64,000 nt of DNA. Origin: RBG-13-51-18 sp963739395 (GTDB lineage Bacteria > Chloroflexota > Dehalococcoidia > Dehalococcoidales > RBG-16-60-22). The notes below the pieces were generated by a model. It was not told the DNA's origin, searched no databases, and worked only from the letters and a program-made list of their open reading frames with translations. This document shows positions 7,865 to 16,350 of this stretch, piece by piece. Made by a program: the position numbers and the translations under genes. The DNA is taken from positions 248,001 through 312,000 of the forward strand of contig CAVUAE010000002.1 in assembly GCA_963739395.1 (NCBI GenBank). The letters run 5' to 3'. Each line of letters opens with the position of its first letter. Within the stretch, counting starts at the first letter, position 1.

Positions 7865-7896
7865 AACCTCATTTTACATGAGGTTTTTTATTTTTC
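7865..7896 (+). terminator. Terminator 2 after the ferredoxin gene
   Basis: AACCTCAT (7865-7872) pairs with ATGAGGTT (7878-7885), loop TTTAC, followed by TTTTATTTTT. It is backed directly against the stop codon of the minus-strand cvpA gene. The T-tract is only on the plus-strand side. Confidence 0.8.
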
Positions 7897-7898
7897 GA

Positions 7899-8384
7899 CT
7901 AGAAATAACTCTTGATATGGGAAAACTCACTCGGCAGAAGTCCTAATACGACCCAAAACTTATTAATCAGGAAGTTGGCTATTGGAGAACTGGTGACAGT
8001 ATCGCTGGAACCCATGTATCTTAAATACATCGCTAGCAATCCGCCGATGAAAATAGCACATAACAGCAGCCCGAAAACAATTCCGCCTAATTTATCCAGC
8101 CAGGCCATTAATGCCCAATGCGTAATTTTCGCTACGATAAAGGCTAGTATCGATGCCACTATGATAGTCGCCAGTAAAATTATGATAAAAGCCGCAATGC
8201 CAGCCGTATGTGCATCTGAAATAAACGTCAATTTCATCGCTAGACTATCACCGTATTGTCCCGCGAGAACAACGCCAATAATAACACCGACAAGGACAAA
8301 CAACATTTTGATTAGTCCCGCGCGAAAACCCATAAAACCACCCATGATTAGAGCTATAATAATTACTATATCCAACCAGTTCAT
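7899..8384 (-). CDS. CvpA-family membrane protein
   Basis: Integral membrane protein with four hydrophobic helices in 161 residues. It begins MNWLDIVIIIALIMGGFMGFRAG, where the LD and GFxxG pattern at the first helix is the hallmark of the CvpA (colicin V production) family. A later LDKLGGIVFGLL segment also matches the family. Its biochemical role is unsettled. It lies 10 bp downstream of proC on the same strand with a GGAGG site, so it is part of the leuS-proC-cvpA run. Family assignment is good, function unknown. Confidence 0.85.
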   Translation of the reverse strand: MNWLDIVIIIALIMGGFMGFRAGLIKMLFVLVGVIIGVVLAGQYGDSLAMKLTFISDAHTAGIAAFIIILLATIIVASILAFIVAKITHWALMAWLDKLGGIVFGLLLCAIFIGGLLAMYLRYMGSSDTVTSSPIANFLINKFWVVLGLLPSEFSHIKSYF

Positions 8385-8394
8385 ATCAGCCTCC

Positions 8395-9204
8395 TTAGGG
8401 TTTAGTTTCGCCTAACTCTTTAGTCCGCTGGCATGCCGCCTTTACCGCTTTAGCGACGATGCCAGCGAGGTCGCTTTTTTCAAATACCTCTATAGCTCGC
8501 TCGGTAGTACCGCCTTTAGAGGTCACATCGCGGCGCAGTTCAGCCGGCGTTTTCGTCGATTTATCCATCAGATGAGCAGCACCAAGCATCGTCTGTAAAA
8601 CCAGCTTCTCGGTATCTTGCCTTTTAAGCCCCAACGCCACCGCCCCATCGATAAGCGACTCGGCGAATAAAAAGAAATAGGCTGGCCCGCTGCCGCTGAT
8701 AGCCGTTACTTTGTCAAGGTATTCCTCATCGTCGAAATAAATCTCTTTACCCATCGCGTTGAGGATTTTACGTGCTAACTCTTTTTGTTTGGCAGTGACC
8801 TCTTGAGTAGCCGTCCAGCCGCTGATGCCTAGCCCGATTTGCGCCGGCGTGTTAGGCATTGCCCTGACAATTTTACGGTGTCCCGTGCCTTTGGCGATAG
8901 TATTTATTTTTACCCCAGCGGCTATCGACAGTATAACCTGGTCGGACTTAATATTGCCTTTCAGGTCAGCCAGGACTTCCTTGATATTCTGGGGCTTGAC
9001 CGCCAGCACGACTACTTTTTTACCCTGAACGGCTTCTTTGATATCTGTCGTGACGTTAGTCTTATATTGCTTTTTAAGATATTGACGGCGGGATACGCTG
9101 ATATCACTGACGGCAATATCCGCTGGTTTACCAAGCTTTTTTTTCAATAAAGCCTTGATAATCGCCTCCCCCATATTCCCCCCGCCGATAAATGCTATTT
9201 TCAT
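8395..9204 (-). CDS. proC: Pyrroline-5-carboxylate reductase ProC
   Basis: NAD(P)H-dependent enzyme of the last step of proline synthesis. The Rossmann motif IAFIGGGNMGEAIIKALL starts at residue 3. VVLAVKPQNIKEVL, ILSIAAGVKI and VRAMPNTPAQIGLG follow, and the C-terminal dimerization domain carries AISGSGPAYFFLFAESL and the DVTSKGGTTERAI signature. 269 residues, full length. It sits between an AT-rich gene of unknown function (upstream) and cvpA (downstream). Assignment is secure. Confidence 0.97.
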   Translation of the reverse strand: MKIAFIGGGNMGEAIIKALLKKKLGKPADIAVSDISVSRRQYLKKQYKTNVTTDIKEAVQGKKVVVLAVKPQNIKEVLADLKGNIKSDQVILSIAAGVKINTIAKGTGHRKIVRAMPNTPAQIGLGISGWTATQEVTAKQKELARKILNAMGKEIYFDDEEYLDKVTAISGSGPAYFFLFAESLIDGAVALGLKRQDTEKLVLQTMLGAAHLMDKSTKTPAELRRDVTSKGGTTERAIEVFEKSDLAGIVAKAVKAACQRTKELGETKP

Positions 9205-9214
9205 ACTAACCTAC

Positions 9215-9850
9215 TCAATGTTTTGGAATTGCTCCTTTAATACTCTCTATGCTTCGTTCAATACCTTGTAGTTCACGTAAAATATCATTTATATCAGAAT
9301 ATTGTCCCCAAATCATTCTCCCTTCTTTTTTTATTATAGAAAAATCAATTTCTAGAATCTGGGACAACTCTTGATTATAGCTATCTTTAAAAAACACCAC
9401 TACCTTAACGTGCCCACCTTTATAATATATATCTCCACCAATGAAAAGATAAACTTTATGTCCTCTTTCAATTGTAGGAATATACAATAGCTTTTTGGAA
9501 TCAAGATTAGTTGCTTCAATATCTACCTTCACCTCTCTAGCAACACCACCAGAATTAACCAAATATAAATAACTAAAACCACCACCAGCAGTAAATCCTT
9601 CTGGTTGTATTGAAAAAGCTGGTTTTACAGCATCGATTCTTGTCTGCTGTATTTCTTGTAAAGTTTTCCGGTTTTCAAATACCAATAATATAGTAGCAAA
9701 GGCATATATGCCAGTGAGTAAACATAGACCAAATGTCGCTAGGTTACTAAAATTATATTCTCGAATTAATCCAATAACTAAGACTAAGAATATTCCTAAA
9801 AAACCAACTAGTATAAACATCATAGAATTGTTTAATATTTTCTTCGCCAT
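9215..9850 (-). CDS. Membrane protein of unknown function (two N-terminal TM helices)
   Basis: I do not recognise the family. The 211-residue product has two hydrophobic helices in the first 60 residues (MMFILVGFLGIFLVLVIGL and LATFGLCLLTGIYAFATILL), then a soluble beta-rich domain (about residues 85-170) with a Gly-rich FTAGGGFSYLYLVNSGGVA segment, and a helical end. The layout resembles two-TM proteins with a cytosolic immunoglobulin-like domain found near defence or stress loci, but this is only a shape comparison. It is clearly more AT-rich than leuS and proC on either side, with 10 bp and 3 bp spacing, which suggests a later insertion into the leuS-proC run. Confidence 0.75.
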   Translation of the reverse strand: MAKKILNNSMMFILVGFLGIFLVLVIGLIREYNFSNLATFGLCLLTGIYAFATILLVFENRKTLQEIQQTRIDAVKPAFSIQPEGFTAGGGFSYLYLVNSGGVAREVKVDIEATNLDSKKLLYIPTIERGHKVYLFIGGDIYYKGGHVKVVVFFKDSYNQELSQILEIDFSIIKKEGRMIWGQYSDINDILRELQGIERSIESIKGAIPKH

Positions 9851-9853
9851 ATC

Positions 9854-12640
9854 TCACCTCACCACTATGTTAATCAGTTTACCCGGCACATAAATAACCT
9901 TTGCCACTTGTTTCCCTTGAATAAAGGGCTTAACTTTTTCCAGCCCTATCGCCAGCTTTTTCGCCTCTTCTTCGGAAATGGAAACCGGCGCGGTTAGTCT
10001 ATCACGCAGCTTGCCGTTTACCTGCACTACCAGAGTAAACTCATCGCTAGTGACTAGTTTTTCGTCCCATTTCGGCCAGCGCTGGTTGTGGATGCTGTAT
10101 TTATTACCAATCTGTTTCCAGAGTTCCTCACTGATGTGCGGTGCCGTCGGCGCCAAAAGCAGCAGCAATATTTTTATCGCTTCGTTCCATGTTTTAACGG
10201 ATACGCTGCCTGCTTCTTTAACCTTACCCAGATAGTTCGTCAATTCCATTAGCGCTGCCACCATCGTATTCAGGCGTATTTTATCGAAATCTTCGGTCGT
10301 TTTCTTGATAGTCTGGTGAACCAGACGCATTAAATCCTCATCGCCTTTAGAGCTGGAGGATTTGTATTCCCCTACTACCAGATTCCACAACCGGTGCAGC
10401 CAGCGATTGATGCCGCTAATGCCACTGTCATCCCACTCGCCGCCCTGTTCCCAGGGAGCGATAAACATCATATAGGCGCGTACCGTATCAACCCCCAAGT
10501 CTGCTACATATTCATCCGGGTTGACCACGTTGCCCCGGGACTTGCTCATCTTCCGCTGATTAAGGATAATGGTCCCCTGGTTGAAAAGCTTCAGAAATGG
10601 CTCTCGAAAATCTACTATCCCCATATCACAGATAGCCTTGGTAAAGAAACGGGTATAGAGCAGGTGCATCACGGCGTGCTCGGCGCCACCAGTATAGAAG
10701 TTCACTGGCATCCATTGCTTAACTTTTGCCGGGTCGAAAGCTCGGTCCTTTTCATGTGGACTGGTGTAGCGCTCCATATACCAGCACGAGCACACAAACC
10801 CATCGAGAGTGTCCGTCTCGCGTTTGGCGGCACCCCCGCATTTAGGGCACTTAACATTGACGAACTTCTCGTGATATTTAAGCGGTGATTCGCCTGTAGG
10901 TTTGAACTCGGCATCCTCCGGTAGCAAGACAGGCAGGTCTTTTTCCGGCACCGGTACGATGCCGCACTTGGGGCAATGAATCATCGGTATCGGCGCGCCC
11001 CAGTAGCGCTGCCGCGATACCAGCCAGTCGCGGATTTTATAGCTTATAGTACGTTTGCCCCACCCTTTTTCCTCCAGGTATTTGGCGATAGGCTCGATGC
11101 CGGGACCTTTTCCCGTCATGACGCCAGAATGAATCATCTTCCCGAATTCCGGGTGGTAAAGCCGGTCGCGATAGAACTCAAGGGTATTGAGCATTTCAAC
11201 GACAGTGCGGCAATCGCGTACGTTGGGCTCTGCCGCCTTGCAGCGTTCCATGATTTCCTTCTCCGACGCTATGGAATCCAAATCCAATGTGGTAATCTCA
11301 CCGCCTTTACCGCCGAAGAAAAAGCGCCATGGCGAACCGACGATTTCGACCCAACCTTTATCTATGTTAAGATACTTTTTCAATAGCTCAATATATTTTC
11401 CCGCCTGCGCTTCGCCGTGCATAGTGACGTACCAGCCGCCGATTCCTTCTCCGGGCCGGTATTCGAAGCCGCCTTTTTTCAGTTCCTCTTCAAAACCCTC
11501 CTTCATCGTGCCAGGGAAGGCAAAACTCCTGGCGATGCCATCAGGAGGAGCGATGACGGGGATAATCGGGATACCATATTTCAATGCGAAAGCGAAATCA
11601 CGTTCATCGTGGGCGGGCACGGCCATGACCGCGCCTGTGCCGTAGCTCAAGAGAACATAATCAGCTATCCAAATAGGCACTTTCGTCCCGTTGAGCCGAT
11701 TGACACAGTAGGCACCGATAAAAACGCCGTCCTTTTCCTTTTCGGTAGAAAGACGTTCGATATCCGTCAGGCGGCGGGATTTAGTAATGTATGCCTGAAC
11801 CTCGGCTTTCTTTTCCGAGGAAGTCAGCTTTTCCACCAACGGATGTTCTGGTGCCAAGACCATGAAGGTAACGCCGTAAACAGTATCCGGGCGAGTGGTG
11901 AATACCTTGATTTCTTTTTCTGCCACGTCCGGATGGTCGAGGGCGAAAGATATTTCCGTGCCTTCGCTTCTGCCTATCCAGTTACGCTGCATTATCTTGA
12001 TACGCTCTGGCCAGTCGATGCCATCGAAATTTAGTAGCTCGTCGGCATAGCGGGTGATACGTAAAAGCCACTGCTTCAAGTCGCGTTTGACTACTTCCGA
12101 TTCGCAACGCCAGCATTTGCCGTCTTCCACCTGCTCATTAGCAAGTACCACCTGACACTTAGGACACCAGTTAACCGGCGCCTTGCCGTAATATGCCAGG
12201 TCTTTCTCCCATAACTTGAGGAAGAACCACTGCGTCCATTTATAGTATTCGGGTAAGCAAGTAGTGACCTCCCTGGACCAGTCGTAAATCGCGCCGATAC
12301 TCTTCAGCTGTCGCCGCATTTTATCAATGTTCTGCATCGTCCATTTATAGGGATGAGCACCCTCTCTGATAGCAGCATTCTCGGCGGGAAGTCCGAAGGC
12401 ATCGAAACCCATAGGATGGAGTACATTATAACCATGCATACGCTTGTAGCGGGCAAGAACATCGGATGGCGCCATCGTATACCAGTGGCCGATATGCAGG
12501 TCGCCTGAAGTATAAGGGAACATCGTCAGCGCGTACAACCTGGGTCGCGGGTCGTCATCCTTGACCTCGTAGAGTTTATCGTCGGCCCACTTTTGCTGCC
12601 ACTTTTTTTCTATATCTTGCGGATTATACTTATCTGCCAT
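9854..12640 (-). CDS. leuS: Leucyl-tRNA synthetase
   Basis: Class I aminoacyl-tRNA synthetase that charges tRNA-Leu and edits mischarged products. In order: ADKYNPQDIEKKWQQKW start, HIGH-type motif DLHIGHWYTM, Zn-knuckle CPKCQVV, CP1 editing domain with VFTTRPDTVYGVTFM, the WLVSRQRYWGAPIP segment, a second Cys pair (CPKCGG), and KMSKS (QRKMSKSRGNVVNP), then the anticodon-binding region. About 928 residues. The frame is open 22 codons further upstream, but the ATG at 12640 has a GGAGAG site and begins MADKYNPQDI as in relatives. Confidence 0.97.
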   Translation of the reverse strand: MADKYNPQDIEKKWQQKWADDKLYEVKDDDPRPRLYALTMFPYTSGDLHIGHWYTMAPSDVLARYKRMHGYNVLHPMGFDAFGLPAENAAIREGAHPYKWTMQNIDKMRRQLKSIGAIYDWSREVTTCLPEYYKWTQWFFLKLWEKDLAYYGKAPVNWCPKCQVVLANEQVEDGKCWRCESEVVKRDLKQWLLRITRYADELLNFDGIDWPERIKIMQRNWIGRSEGTEISFALDHPDVAEKEIKVFTTRPDTVYGVTFMVLAPEHPLVEKLTSSEKKAEVQAYITKSRRLTDIERLSTEKEKDGVFIGAYCVNRLNGTKVPIWIADYVLLSYGTGAVMAVPAHDERDFAFALKYGIPIIPVIAPPDGIARSFAFPGTMKEGFEEELKKGGFEYRPGEGIGGWYVTMHGEAQAGKYIELLKKYLNIDKGWVEIVGSPWRFFFGGKGGEITTLDLDSIASEKEIMERCKAAEPNVRDCRTVVEMLNTLEFYRDRLYHPEFGKMIHSGVMTGKGPGIEPIAKYLEEKGWGKRTISYKIRDWLVSRQRYWGAPIPMIHCPKCGIVPVPEKDLPVLLPEDAEFKPTGESPLKYHEKFVNVKCPKCGGAAKRETDTLDGFVCSCWYMERYTSPHEKDRAFDPAKVKQWMPVNFYTGGAEHAVMHLLYTRFFTKAICDMGIVDFREPFLKLFNQGTIILNQRKMSKSRGNVVNPDEYVADLGVDTVRAYMMFIAPWEQGGEWDDSGISGINRWLHRLWNLVVGEYKSSSSKGDEDLMRLVHQTIKKTTEDFDKIRLNTMVAALMELTNYLGKVKEAGSVSVKTWNEAIKILLLLLAPTAPHISEELWKQIGNKYSIHNQRWPKWDEKLVTSDEFTLVVQVNGKLRDRLTAPVSISEEEAKKLAIGLEKVKPFIQGKQVAKVIYVPGKLINIVVR

Positions 12641-12671
12641 GAATGCTCTCCATTCAAAACACAAACACGTC

Positions 12672-13205
12672 TTATTTCTTCGGTGGTGGCCACGGTGGAT
12701 TTTCAATACCTTTCATTATTCCTTTAATATAGCCAATCTGCCCCGAATGCTCGCCAATCTCGCTAATCAGATGGGAGAGAGCCGTTCCGTTAGTTCCTTT
12801 CATCCACGTAAAGTCTCTCGGCTCATCTAAGTCCTTTTCGTTCAACGTTTTTAAGTAAGCGAGAGTCGTCTGGCGTACGGCAGCCGCGTATTCTTTAAGC
12901 AGTTTGAGTGTCGGCACCGGCCAGGCTTTTAACTTCGCTTCATCAAAGAAAGCACCATTATCTTGTATCTCTGTTTTGTACTTTTTATACCAGCCTTCTG
13001 CCTCGTAAATTTCCTTCCCGCCCTTAAGGATTCTATTTATCCACAGGTCTTCCACCCGCGCCAGATGCCACATAAGAAAAGCGATACTATTGCTATGAGG
13101 TTTAGTCCTCCAGGCGAGTTCATCCTGAGAAAGCTTTTTTATAGCATCGTTAACGTATTCTTCATTTTCTTTTAAGGATAATGTTATTAGCTCGGTTGCT
13201 TTCAT
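12672..13205 (-). CDS. DinB/DUF664-family protein
   Basis: A four-helix-bundle protein of the DinB superfamily, whose members bind a divalent metal through three His residues. Many act as thiol-dependent transferases or detoxification enzymes. Candidate metal ligands are the His in FLMWHLARVEDLW and those in LSHLISEIGEHSGQIGYI. 177 residues, typical length. It is the first gene of the minus-strand run into leuS, whose start lies 31 bp downstream. The specific substrate is unknown. Confidence 0.82.
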   Translation of the reverse strand: MKATELITLSLKENEEYVNDAIKKLSQDELAWRTKPHSNSIAFLMWHLARVEDLWINRILKGGKEIYEAEGWYKKYKTEIQDNGAFFDEAKLKAWPVPTLKLLKEYAAAVRQTTLAYLKTLNEKDLDEPRDFTWMKGTNGTALSHLISEIGEHSGQIGYIKGIMKGIENPPWPPPKK

Positions 13206-13292
13206 ATTAATGCCTCGATTTCAATGAATTAATATCAGTATATAACACCTTTAATAGCTGCGTAAACAGATTGTCCTCACATTATTTTGTGC

Positions 13293-13321
13293 TTGCGCTT
13301 AGGTCGTTTTTCACCTAGAAT
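13293..13321 (+). promoter_or_regulatory. Promoter of tRNA-Leu
   Basis: TTGCGC at 13293-13298, a 17-bp spacer and TAGAAT at 13316-13321 place the transcription start a few bases before the mature tRNA 5' end at 13334. Confidence 0.7.
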
Positions 13322-13333
13322 AGAATAGCTATC

Positions 13334-13421
13334 GCCGAAGTGGCGGAATGGCAGACGCGGCGGTCTCAAAAACCGTTGAGGGGTAACTCTCGTGCCGGTT
13401 CGACTCCGGCCTTCGGCACCA
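13334..13421 (+). tRNA. tRNA-Leu (anticodon CAA)
   Basis: Complete class II tRNA with acceptor stem GCCGAAG/CTTCGGC, D-loop GGCGGAATGGCAGACGC and an anticodon stem-loop in which CTCAAAA gives anticodon CAA (reads UUG). It has a long variable arm, T-arm GCCGGTTCGACTCCGGC and an encoded CCA end. Confidence 0.97.
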
Positions 13422-13485
13422 AATTGTTGCCCTGCATCCAATAATGGTATAATCAGGCTAACTAAATGGAAAGGAATAATACGAC

Positions 13486-13710
13486 ATGTTTACGTTGAAA
13501 TGTCCCGCCTGCGGCGCCGAAAGTAAGTTCTCTTTCGTCGATAACAGCTACGAAGGACCGCGCCGGTGCTGGAAATGTCGTGGGACTTTTAGGATAAAAA
13601 TTTCTAATAATGTGCTAATATATTGTGAACCGATACCAGAAGCGGAATTTACCAAGGTTCAGGAACTTTACGACTTAAGAAATAAGTTTAAGAAAGAACC
13701 GCCTGCCTAA
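13486..13710 (+). CDS. Small zinc-ribbon protein
   Basis: A 74-residue protein whose first 35 residues form a rubredoxin-like zinc ribbon: CPACGAESKF followed by CWKCRG gives two CxxC pairs spaced for one Zn. The rest is a short beta segment (IKISNNVLIYCEPI) and a charged helix. TGGTATAAT at 13445-13453 is an extended -10 and AAAGGAAT a ribosome site before the ATG. It lies just downstream of tRNA-Leu. I do not recognise a named family. A role as a small nucleic-acid-binding or adaptor protein is only a guess. Confidence 0.75.
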   Translation: MFTLKCPACGAESKFSFVDNSYEGPRRCWKCRGTFRIKISNNVLIYCEPIPEAEFTKVQELYDLRNKFKKEPPA

Positions 13711-13718
13711 CGCTAGCG

Positions 13719-13838
13719 TTATTTCTTTTTGTTAAGATTTTGATCTTTTTCCCGCCGAGCCATGGCTTCCCGCTTGGCTTTTAATTCAATTAGACGAAAT
13801 ACTGTCTTTGCTTTCCCCGATAGTACGAAGCTCTGCAT
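13719..13838 (-). CDS. Small basic protein, 39 residues
   Basis: A short open frame read from the ATG at 13838 to TAA at 13719. A well-placed AAAGGAG ribosome site lies 4 nt before the ATG. The product is strongly basic and helical (starts MQSFVLSGKAKTVFRLIELK, ends NLNKKK) with no hydrophobic segment. It converges on the zinc-ribbon gene. I know of no family. The ribosome site and coding-like composition are the only support, so conservation in relatives would decide it. Confidence 0.5.
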   Translation of the reverse strand: MQSFVLSGKAKTVFRLIELKAKREAMARREKDQNLNKKK

Positions 13839-14027
13839 TTTACTCCTTTAATGCCCTACCCTGCTTTTTAACCTTTATAAGCATAACAATTGGACATTAA
13901 AAGCCGCATAAAATATATAAAAGCTAGATAAACGAATGCTTAATAATTCATAAAGAAACATTAGCGAAACGTAATGATTGTAGCTTCAGATACGTTATTG
14001 TGTTTGGTTGTTTCGAAAATTTAGCTT

Positions 14028-14036
14028 TGTTATAAT
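14028..14036 (+). promoter_or_regulatory. Extended -10 promoter before the small membrane protein gene
   Basis: TGTTATAAT at 14028-14036 overlaps an in-frame ATG at 14035. The next ATG at 14047 begins 10 nt after the -10, so the message would be nearly leaderless. Confidence 0.5.
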
Positions 14037-14046
14037 GCGTTTGAAT

Positions 14047-14220
14047 ATGAGACGCTTAACCAGTTTTTTCAGGCAATATCTTGGGGAAATTGTTCTAATT
14101 GCTTTAGGATTAGTATTAGTGATTGTCGCTATCCAGGTATTAACCGGCACATTAGGTTTTAGTCTCTTTATTGCCGGAGCGATACTCTTAATTTTTGGTA
14201 TTATTACATCGATTTACTGA
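14047..14220 (+). CDS. Small two-helix membrane protein, 57 residues
   Basis: The protein has a basic N terminus (MRRLTSFFRQYLG) and two hydrophobic helices, EIVLIALGLVLVIVAIQVL and LGFSLFIAGAILLIFGII, separated by a short TGT turn. The frame is open further upstream (TTG 14008, ATG 14035), but both lie upstream of or inside a TATAAT box, so ATG 14047 is preferred and would be almost leaderless. No ribosome site is visible. Function unknown; it resembles the many small membrane proteins of this size. It sits 88 bp before tRNA-Gln. Confidence 0.6.
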   Translation: MRRLTSFFRQYLGEIVLIALGLVLVIVAIQVLTGTLGFSLFIAGAILLIFGIITSIY

Positions 14221-14264
14221 CGTCAGTTCTATATATAAAGCCCGCAGTCAAAGTTGAACTCACG

Positions 14265-14293
14265 TTGCCACAGGCATATCTAAATGTTATAAT
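14265..14293 (+). promoter_or_regulatory. Promoter of tRNA-Gln
   Basis: TTGCCA at 14265-14270, a 17-bp spacer and TATAAT at 14288-14293, also preceded by TG in the extended -10 position. The tRNA begins 15 bp downstream. Confidence 0.8.
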
Positions 14294-14308
14294 TTTACGA
14301 GCAAACAT

Positions 14309-14382
14309 TGGCGAGTGGTGTAGAGGTAGCACAGAGGACTTTGGATCCTTTAGCCCAGGTTCGAATCCTGGCTCGCCAGCCA
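14309..14382 (+). tRNA. tRNA-Gln (anticodon TTG)
   Basis: Complete cloverleaf with acceptor stem TGGCGAG/CTCGCCA and anticodon loop CTTTGGA giving TTG (reads CAA). T-arm is CCCAGGTTCGAATCCTGG and the CCA end is encoded. Confidence 0.97.
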
Positions 14383-14407
14383 TCTATCTTCTAGAAATCA
14401 GCCCTTT

Positions 14408-15358
14408 TTACCAGTCCGGCGGACCTACCTGCGTCTGCTTATCGTAAATAGGATTATAAACCAGGCTTCCCATATTTTTTAGCATCTCGTAACGCTGCGT
14501 ATTCAGCGGCTCATCCGGGCAGGCACGCATTATCGCTTCGTTGCGGACGTTGAAACCTGCTTTAAATTCCGGGTGAGTGATAATAAAGAGGTCGTTGCGC
14601 CGGATACCCCTTATAACGCGTTCGCCCATCTCCACCGGGTCCATGAAAATTTTACTAAAGTCCGGCATCGGCGGCATTTTAAGCGGTGGTTGACCGGGTG
14701 GCGGTTTGGGCGGTTGCGGCGGCCAAGCTTGACCTTCATTCCGATATTTTTCCGGGCGGTTGGCAAAAGTGGAGGGCCCTAGGTTAGTAGTAGTGGGACC
14801 GGGCACCAGCACCGAAGCCCCGATATTTAAGCTCTGAAGGTCGGTAGCTGCCGTTTCCATCATCCCCGCTAAAGCGAATTTAGTAGTGTTGTATGTGACG
14901 ACACCACCTACCGCAGCTAAACCTCCAGTGGATGATGTAGCCACGATATGTCCGCCCTCGCCGTGTTTGATTATACGCGGCAGAATCGTTACCAGACCAT
15001 TGATAGCGCCGCCGACATTGACGCTCATGCTAAAATCCCAATCTTTATACGTCATATTCTGCACGGGACCGCCGGAGGCTACGCCGGCGTTATTGACCAA
15101 TACATGAATCTTCCCAAAGACTCTTTCCGCTTCATCAGCGGCGCGAGCATAAGCTTCACGGTCAGTCACATCCAGCTTAATGGGATGAACGGGCAGCTTT
15201 TTCTCATTGAAATATTTCATCGCTTCATCCAACGCATCCTGGCGTGAATCGGCGATAACTACCTTCATGCCGTATTTGGCGCAGGCTTTAGCGATACCCA
15301 GCCCGATACCGCTGGCGCCGCCGGTGATAAACGCAACTTTTCCTTTGATGTCTTTCAT
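14408..15358 (-). CDS. Short-chain dehydrogenase/reductase (with proline-rich insertion)
   Basis: NAD(P)-dependent oxidoreductase of the classical SDR superfamily. Features: ITGGASGIGLGIAKACAKYG (cofactor motif TGxxxGxG), VLVNNAGVA (NNAG), the catalytic Ser in VATSSTGGLA and YxxxK in YNTTKFALAG. A proline-rich insertion (about 25 residues, WPPQPPKPPPGQPP) lies before the substrate-lid region, followed by GERVIRGIRRNDLFIITHPEF. 316 residues, longer than typical SDRs. A close paralogue lies 39 bp upstream, and both follow the selenoprotein candidate in one operon. The substrate is unknown; the bulky lid and C-terminal PVGPPDW-like end are shared with the paralogue. Confidence 0.88.
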   Translation of the reverse strand: MKDIKGKVAFITGGASGIGLGIAKACAKYGMKVVIADSRQDALDEAMKYFNEKKLPVHPIKLDVTDREAYARAADEAERVFGKIHVLVNNAGVASGGPVQNMTYKDWDFSMSVNVGGAINGLVTILPRIIKHGEGGHIVATSSTGGLAAVGGVVTYNTTKFALAGMMETAATDLQSLNIGASVLVPGPTTTNLGPSTFANRPEKYRNEGQAWPPQPPKPPPGQPPLKMPPMPDFSKIFMDPVEMGERVIRGIRRNDLFIITHPEFKAGFNVRNEAIMRACPDEPLNTQRYEMLKNMGSLVYNPIYDKQTQVGPPDW

Positions 15359-15397
15359 GATTTATATCTCTTTTCCTTCCTAGAATTGACTAAAAAT

Positions 15398-16330
15398 CTA
15401 CCAATCCGGTGGTCCCACCGGCTGCTGTTTATCGTAAATGTAGTTATGGTATATCGTCCCGAAGGTGCTGATAATCTCAAAACGCTTTTCATTCTTCGGT
15501 TCATTCGGGATTGCCCGAATAATCGCATCATGACGGACGATATAGCCCTCACGGAATTCAGGATGGGTATGGATGAAAAGGTCGTTACGCCTGATACCCC
15601 GCACTACCCTTTCGCCCGTCTCAACAGGGTCCATAGCTACGATATTCATGTGTTCCGGAGGCCGATTGGGGCGATTTGGCGGTGGCGGCGGCGGCCATGC
15701 TTCTCCTTCATTCCTCAAATTGGCGGGGCGGTTTTCAAAGGTAGATTGTCCCAGATTGCCCCTCGTCGGACCCGGGAAGAGGATAGAAACACCGATATTT
15801 TTATCTACAAGGTCACTGGCGAGAGCTTCCATCATACCAGCGACGGCAAACTTGGTTGTGCAATAGGGAATCATACCACTCGCTGCGGCGATGCCCAGCG
15901 TGGACGAAGTCGAGACGATATGTCCGCCCTCGCCATGTTTCAGGATGCGCGGTAAAATGGTCATGACGCCATTGATAACGCCGCCTAGATTGACGCTTAT
16001 GGCATAGTCCCAATCTTTATAGGTGACTTTTTCCGCTCCTCCACCGGCACCAATACCGGCGTTGTTGACCAGTACGTGTATCTTCCCGAAGACCTTTTCT
16101 GCTTCATCGGCGGCTTTAACGTAAGCCACGCGGTCGGTTACGTTCAGATTTATAGGATGGACAGGCAAGTTTTTCTCTTTGAAATAGACCATCGCCTCAT
16201 CCAATGCTTTCTGACGCATATCAACGATGCATACTTTCATGCCGTATTTGGCGCAGGCTTTCGCGATGCCTAGTCCGATGCCGCTGGCGCCGCCGGTGAT
16301 AAAGGCAACCTTTCCTTCAATGTCTTTCAT
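15398..16330 (-). CDS. Short-chain dehydrogenase/reductase, paralogue of the downstream SDR
   Basis: Same architecture as its neighbour: MKDIEGKVAFITGGASGIG start, NNAGIG, catalytic Ser in VSTSSTLGIA, YCTTKFAVAGMM, a proline-rich insertion (WPPPPPPNRPNRPP) and GERVVRGIRRNDLFIHTHPEF. 310 residues ending QPVGPPDW. The pair clearly arose by tandem duplication and then diverged, so they may take different substrates or form a heteromer. It starts 20 bp after the end of the UGA-containing gene and is preceded by an AGAGGGAA ribosome site. Confidence 0.88.
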   Translation of the reverse strand: MKDIEGKVAFITGGASGIGLGIAKACAKYGMKVCIVDMRQKALDEAMVYFKEKNLPVHPINLNVTDRVAYVKAADEAEKVFGKIHVLVNNAGIGAGGGAEKVTYKDWDYAISVNLGGVINGVMTILPRILKHGEGGHIVSTSSTLGIAAASGMIPYCTTKFAVAGMMEALASDLVDKNIGVSILFPGPTRGNLGQSTFENRPANLRNEGEAWPPPPPPNRPNRPPEHMNIVAMDPVETGERVVRGIRRNDLFIHTHPEFREGYIVRHDAIIRAIPNEPKNEKRFEIISTFGTIYHNYIYDKQQPVGPPDW

Positions 16331-16350
16331 AGTGATTCCCTCTTTTTACT

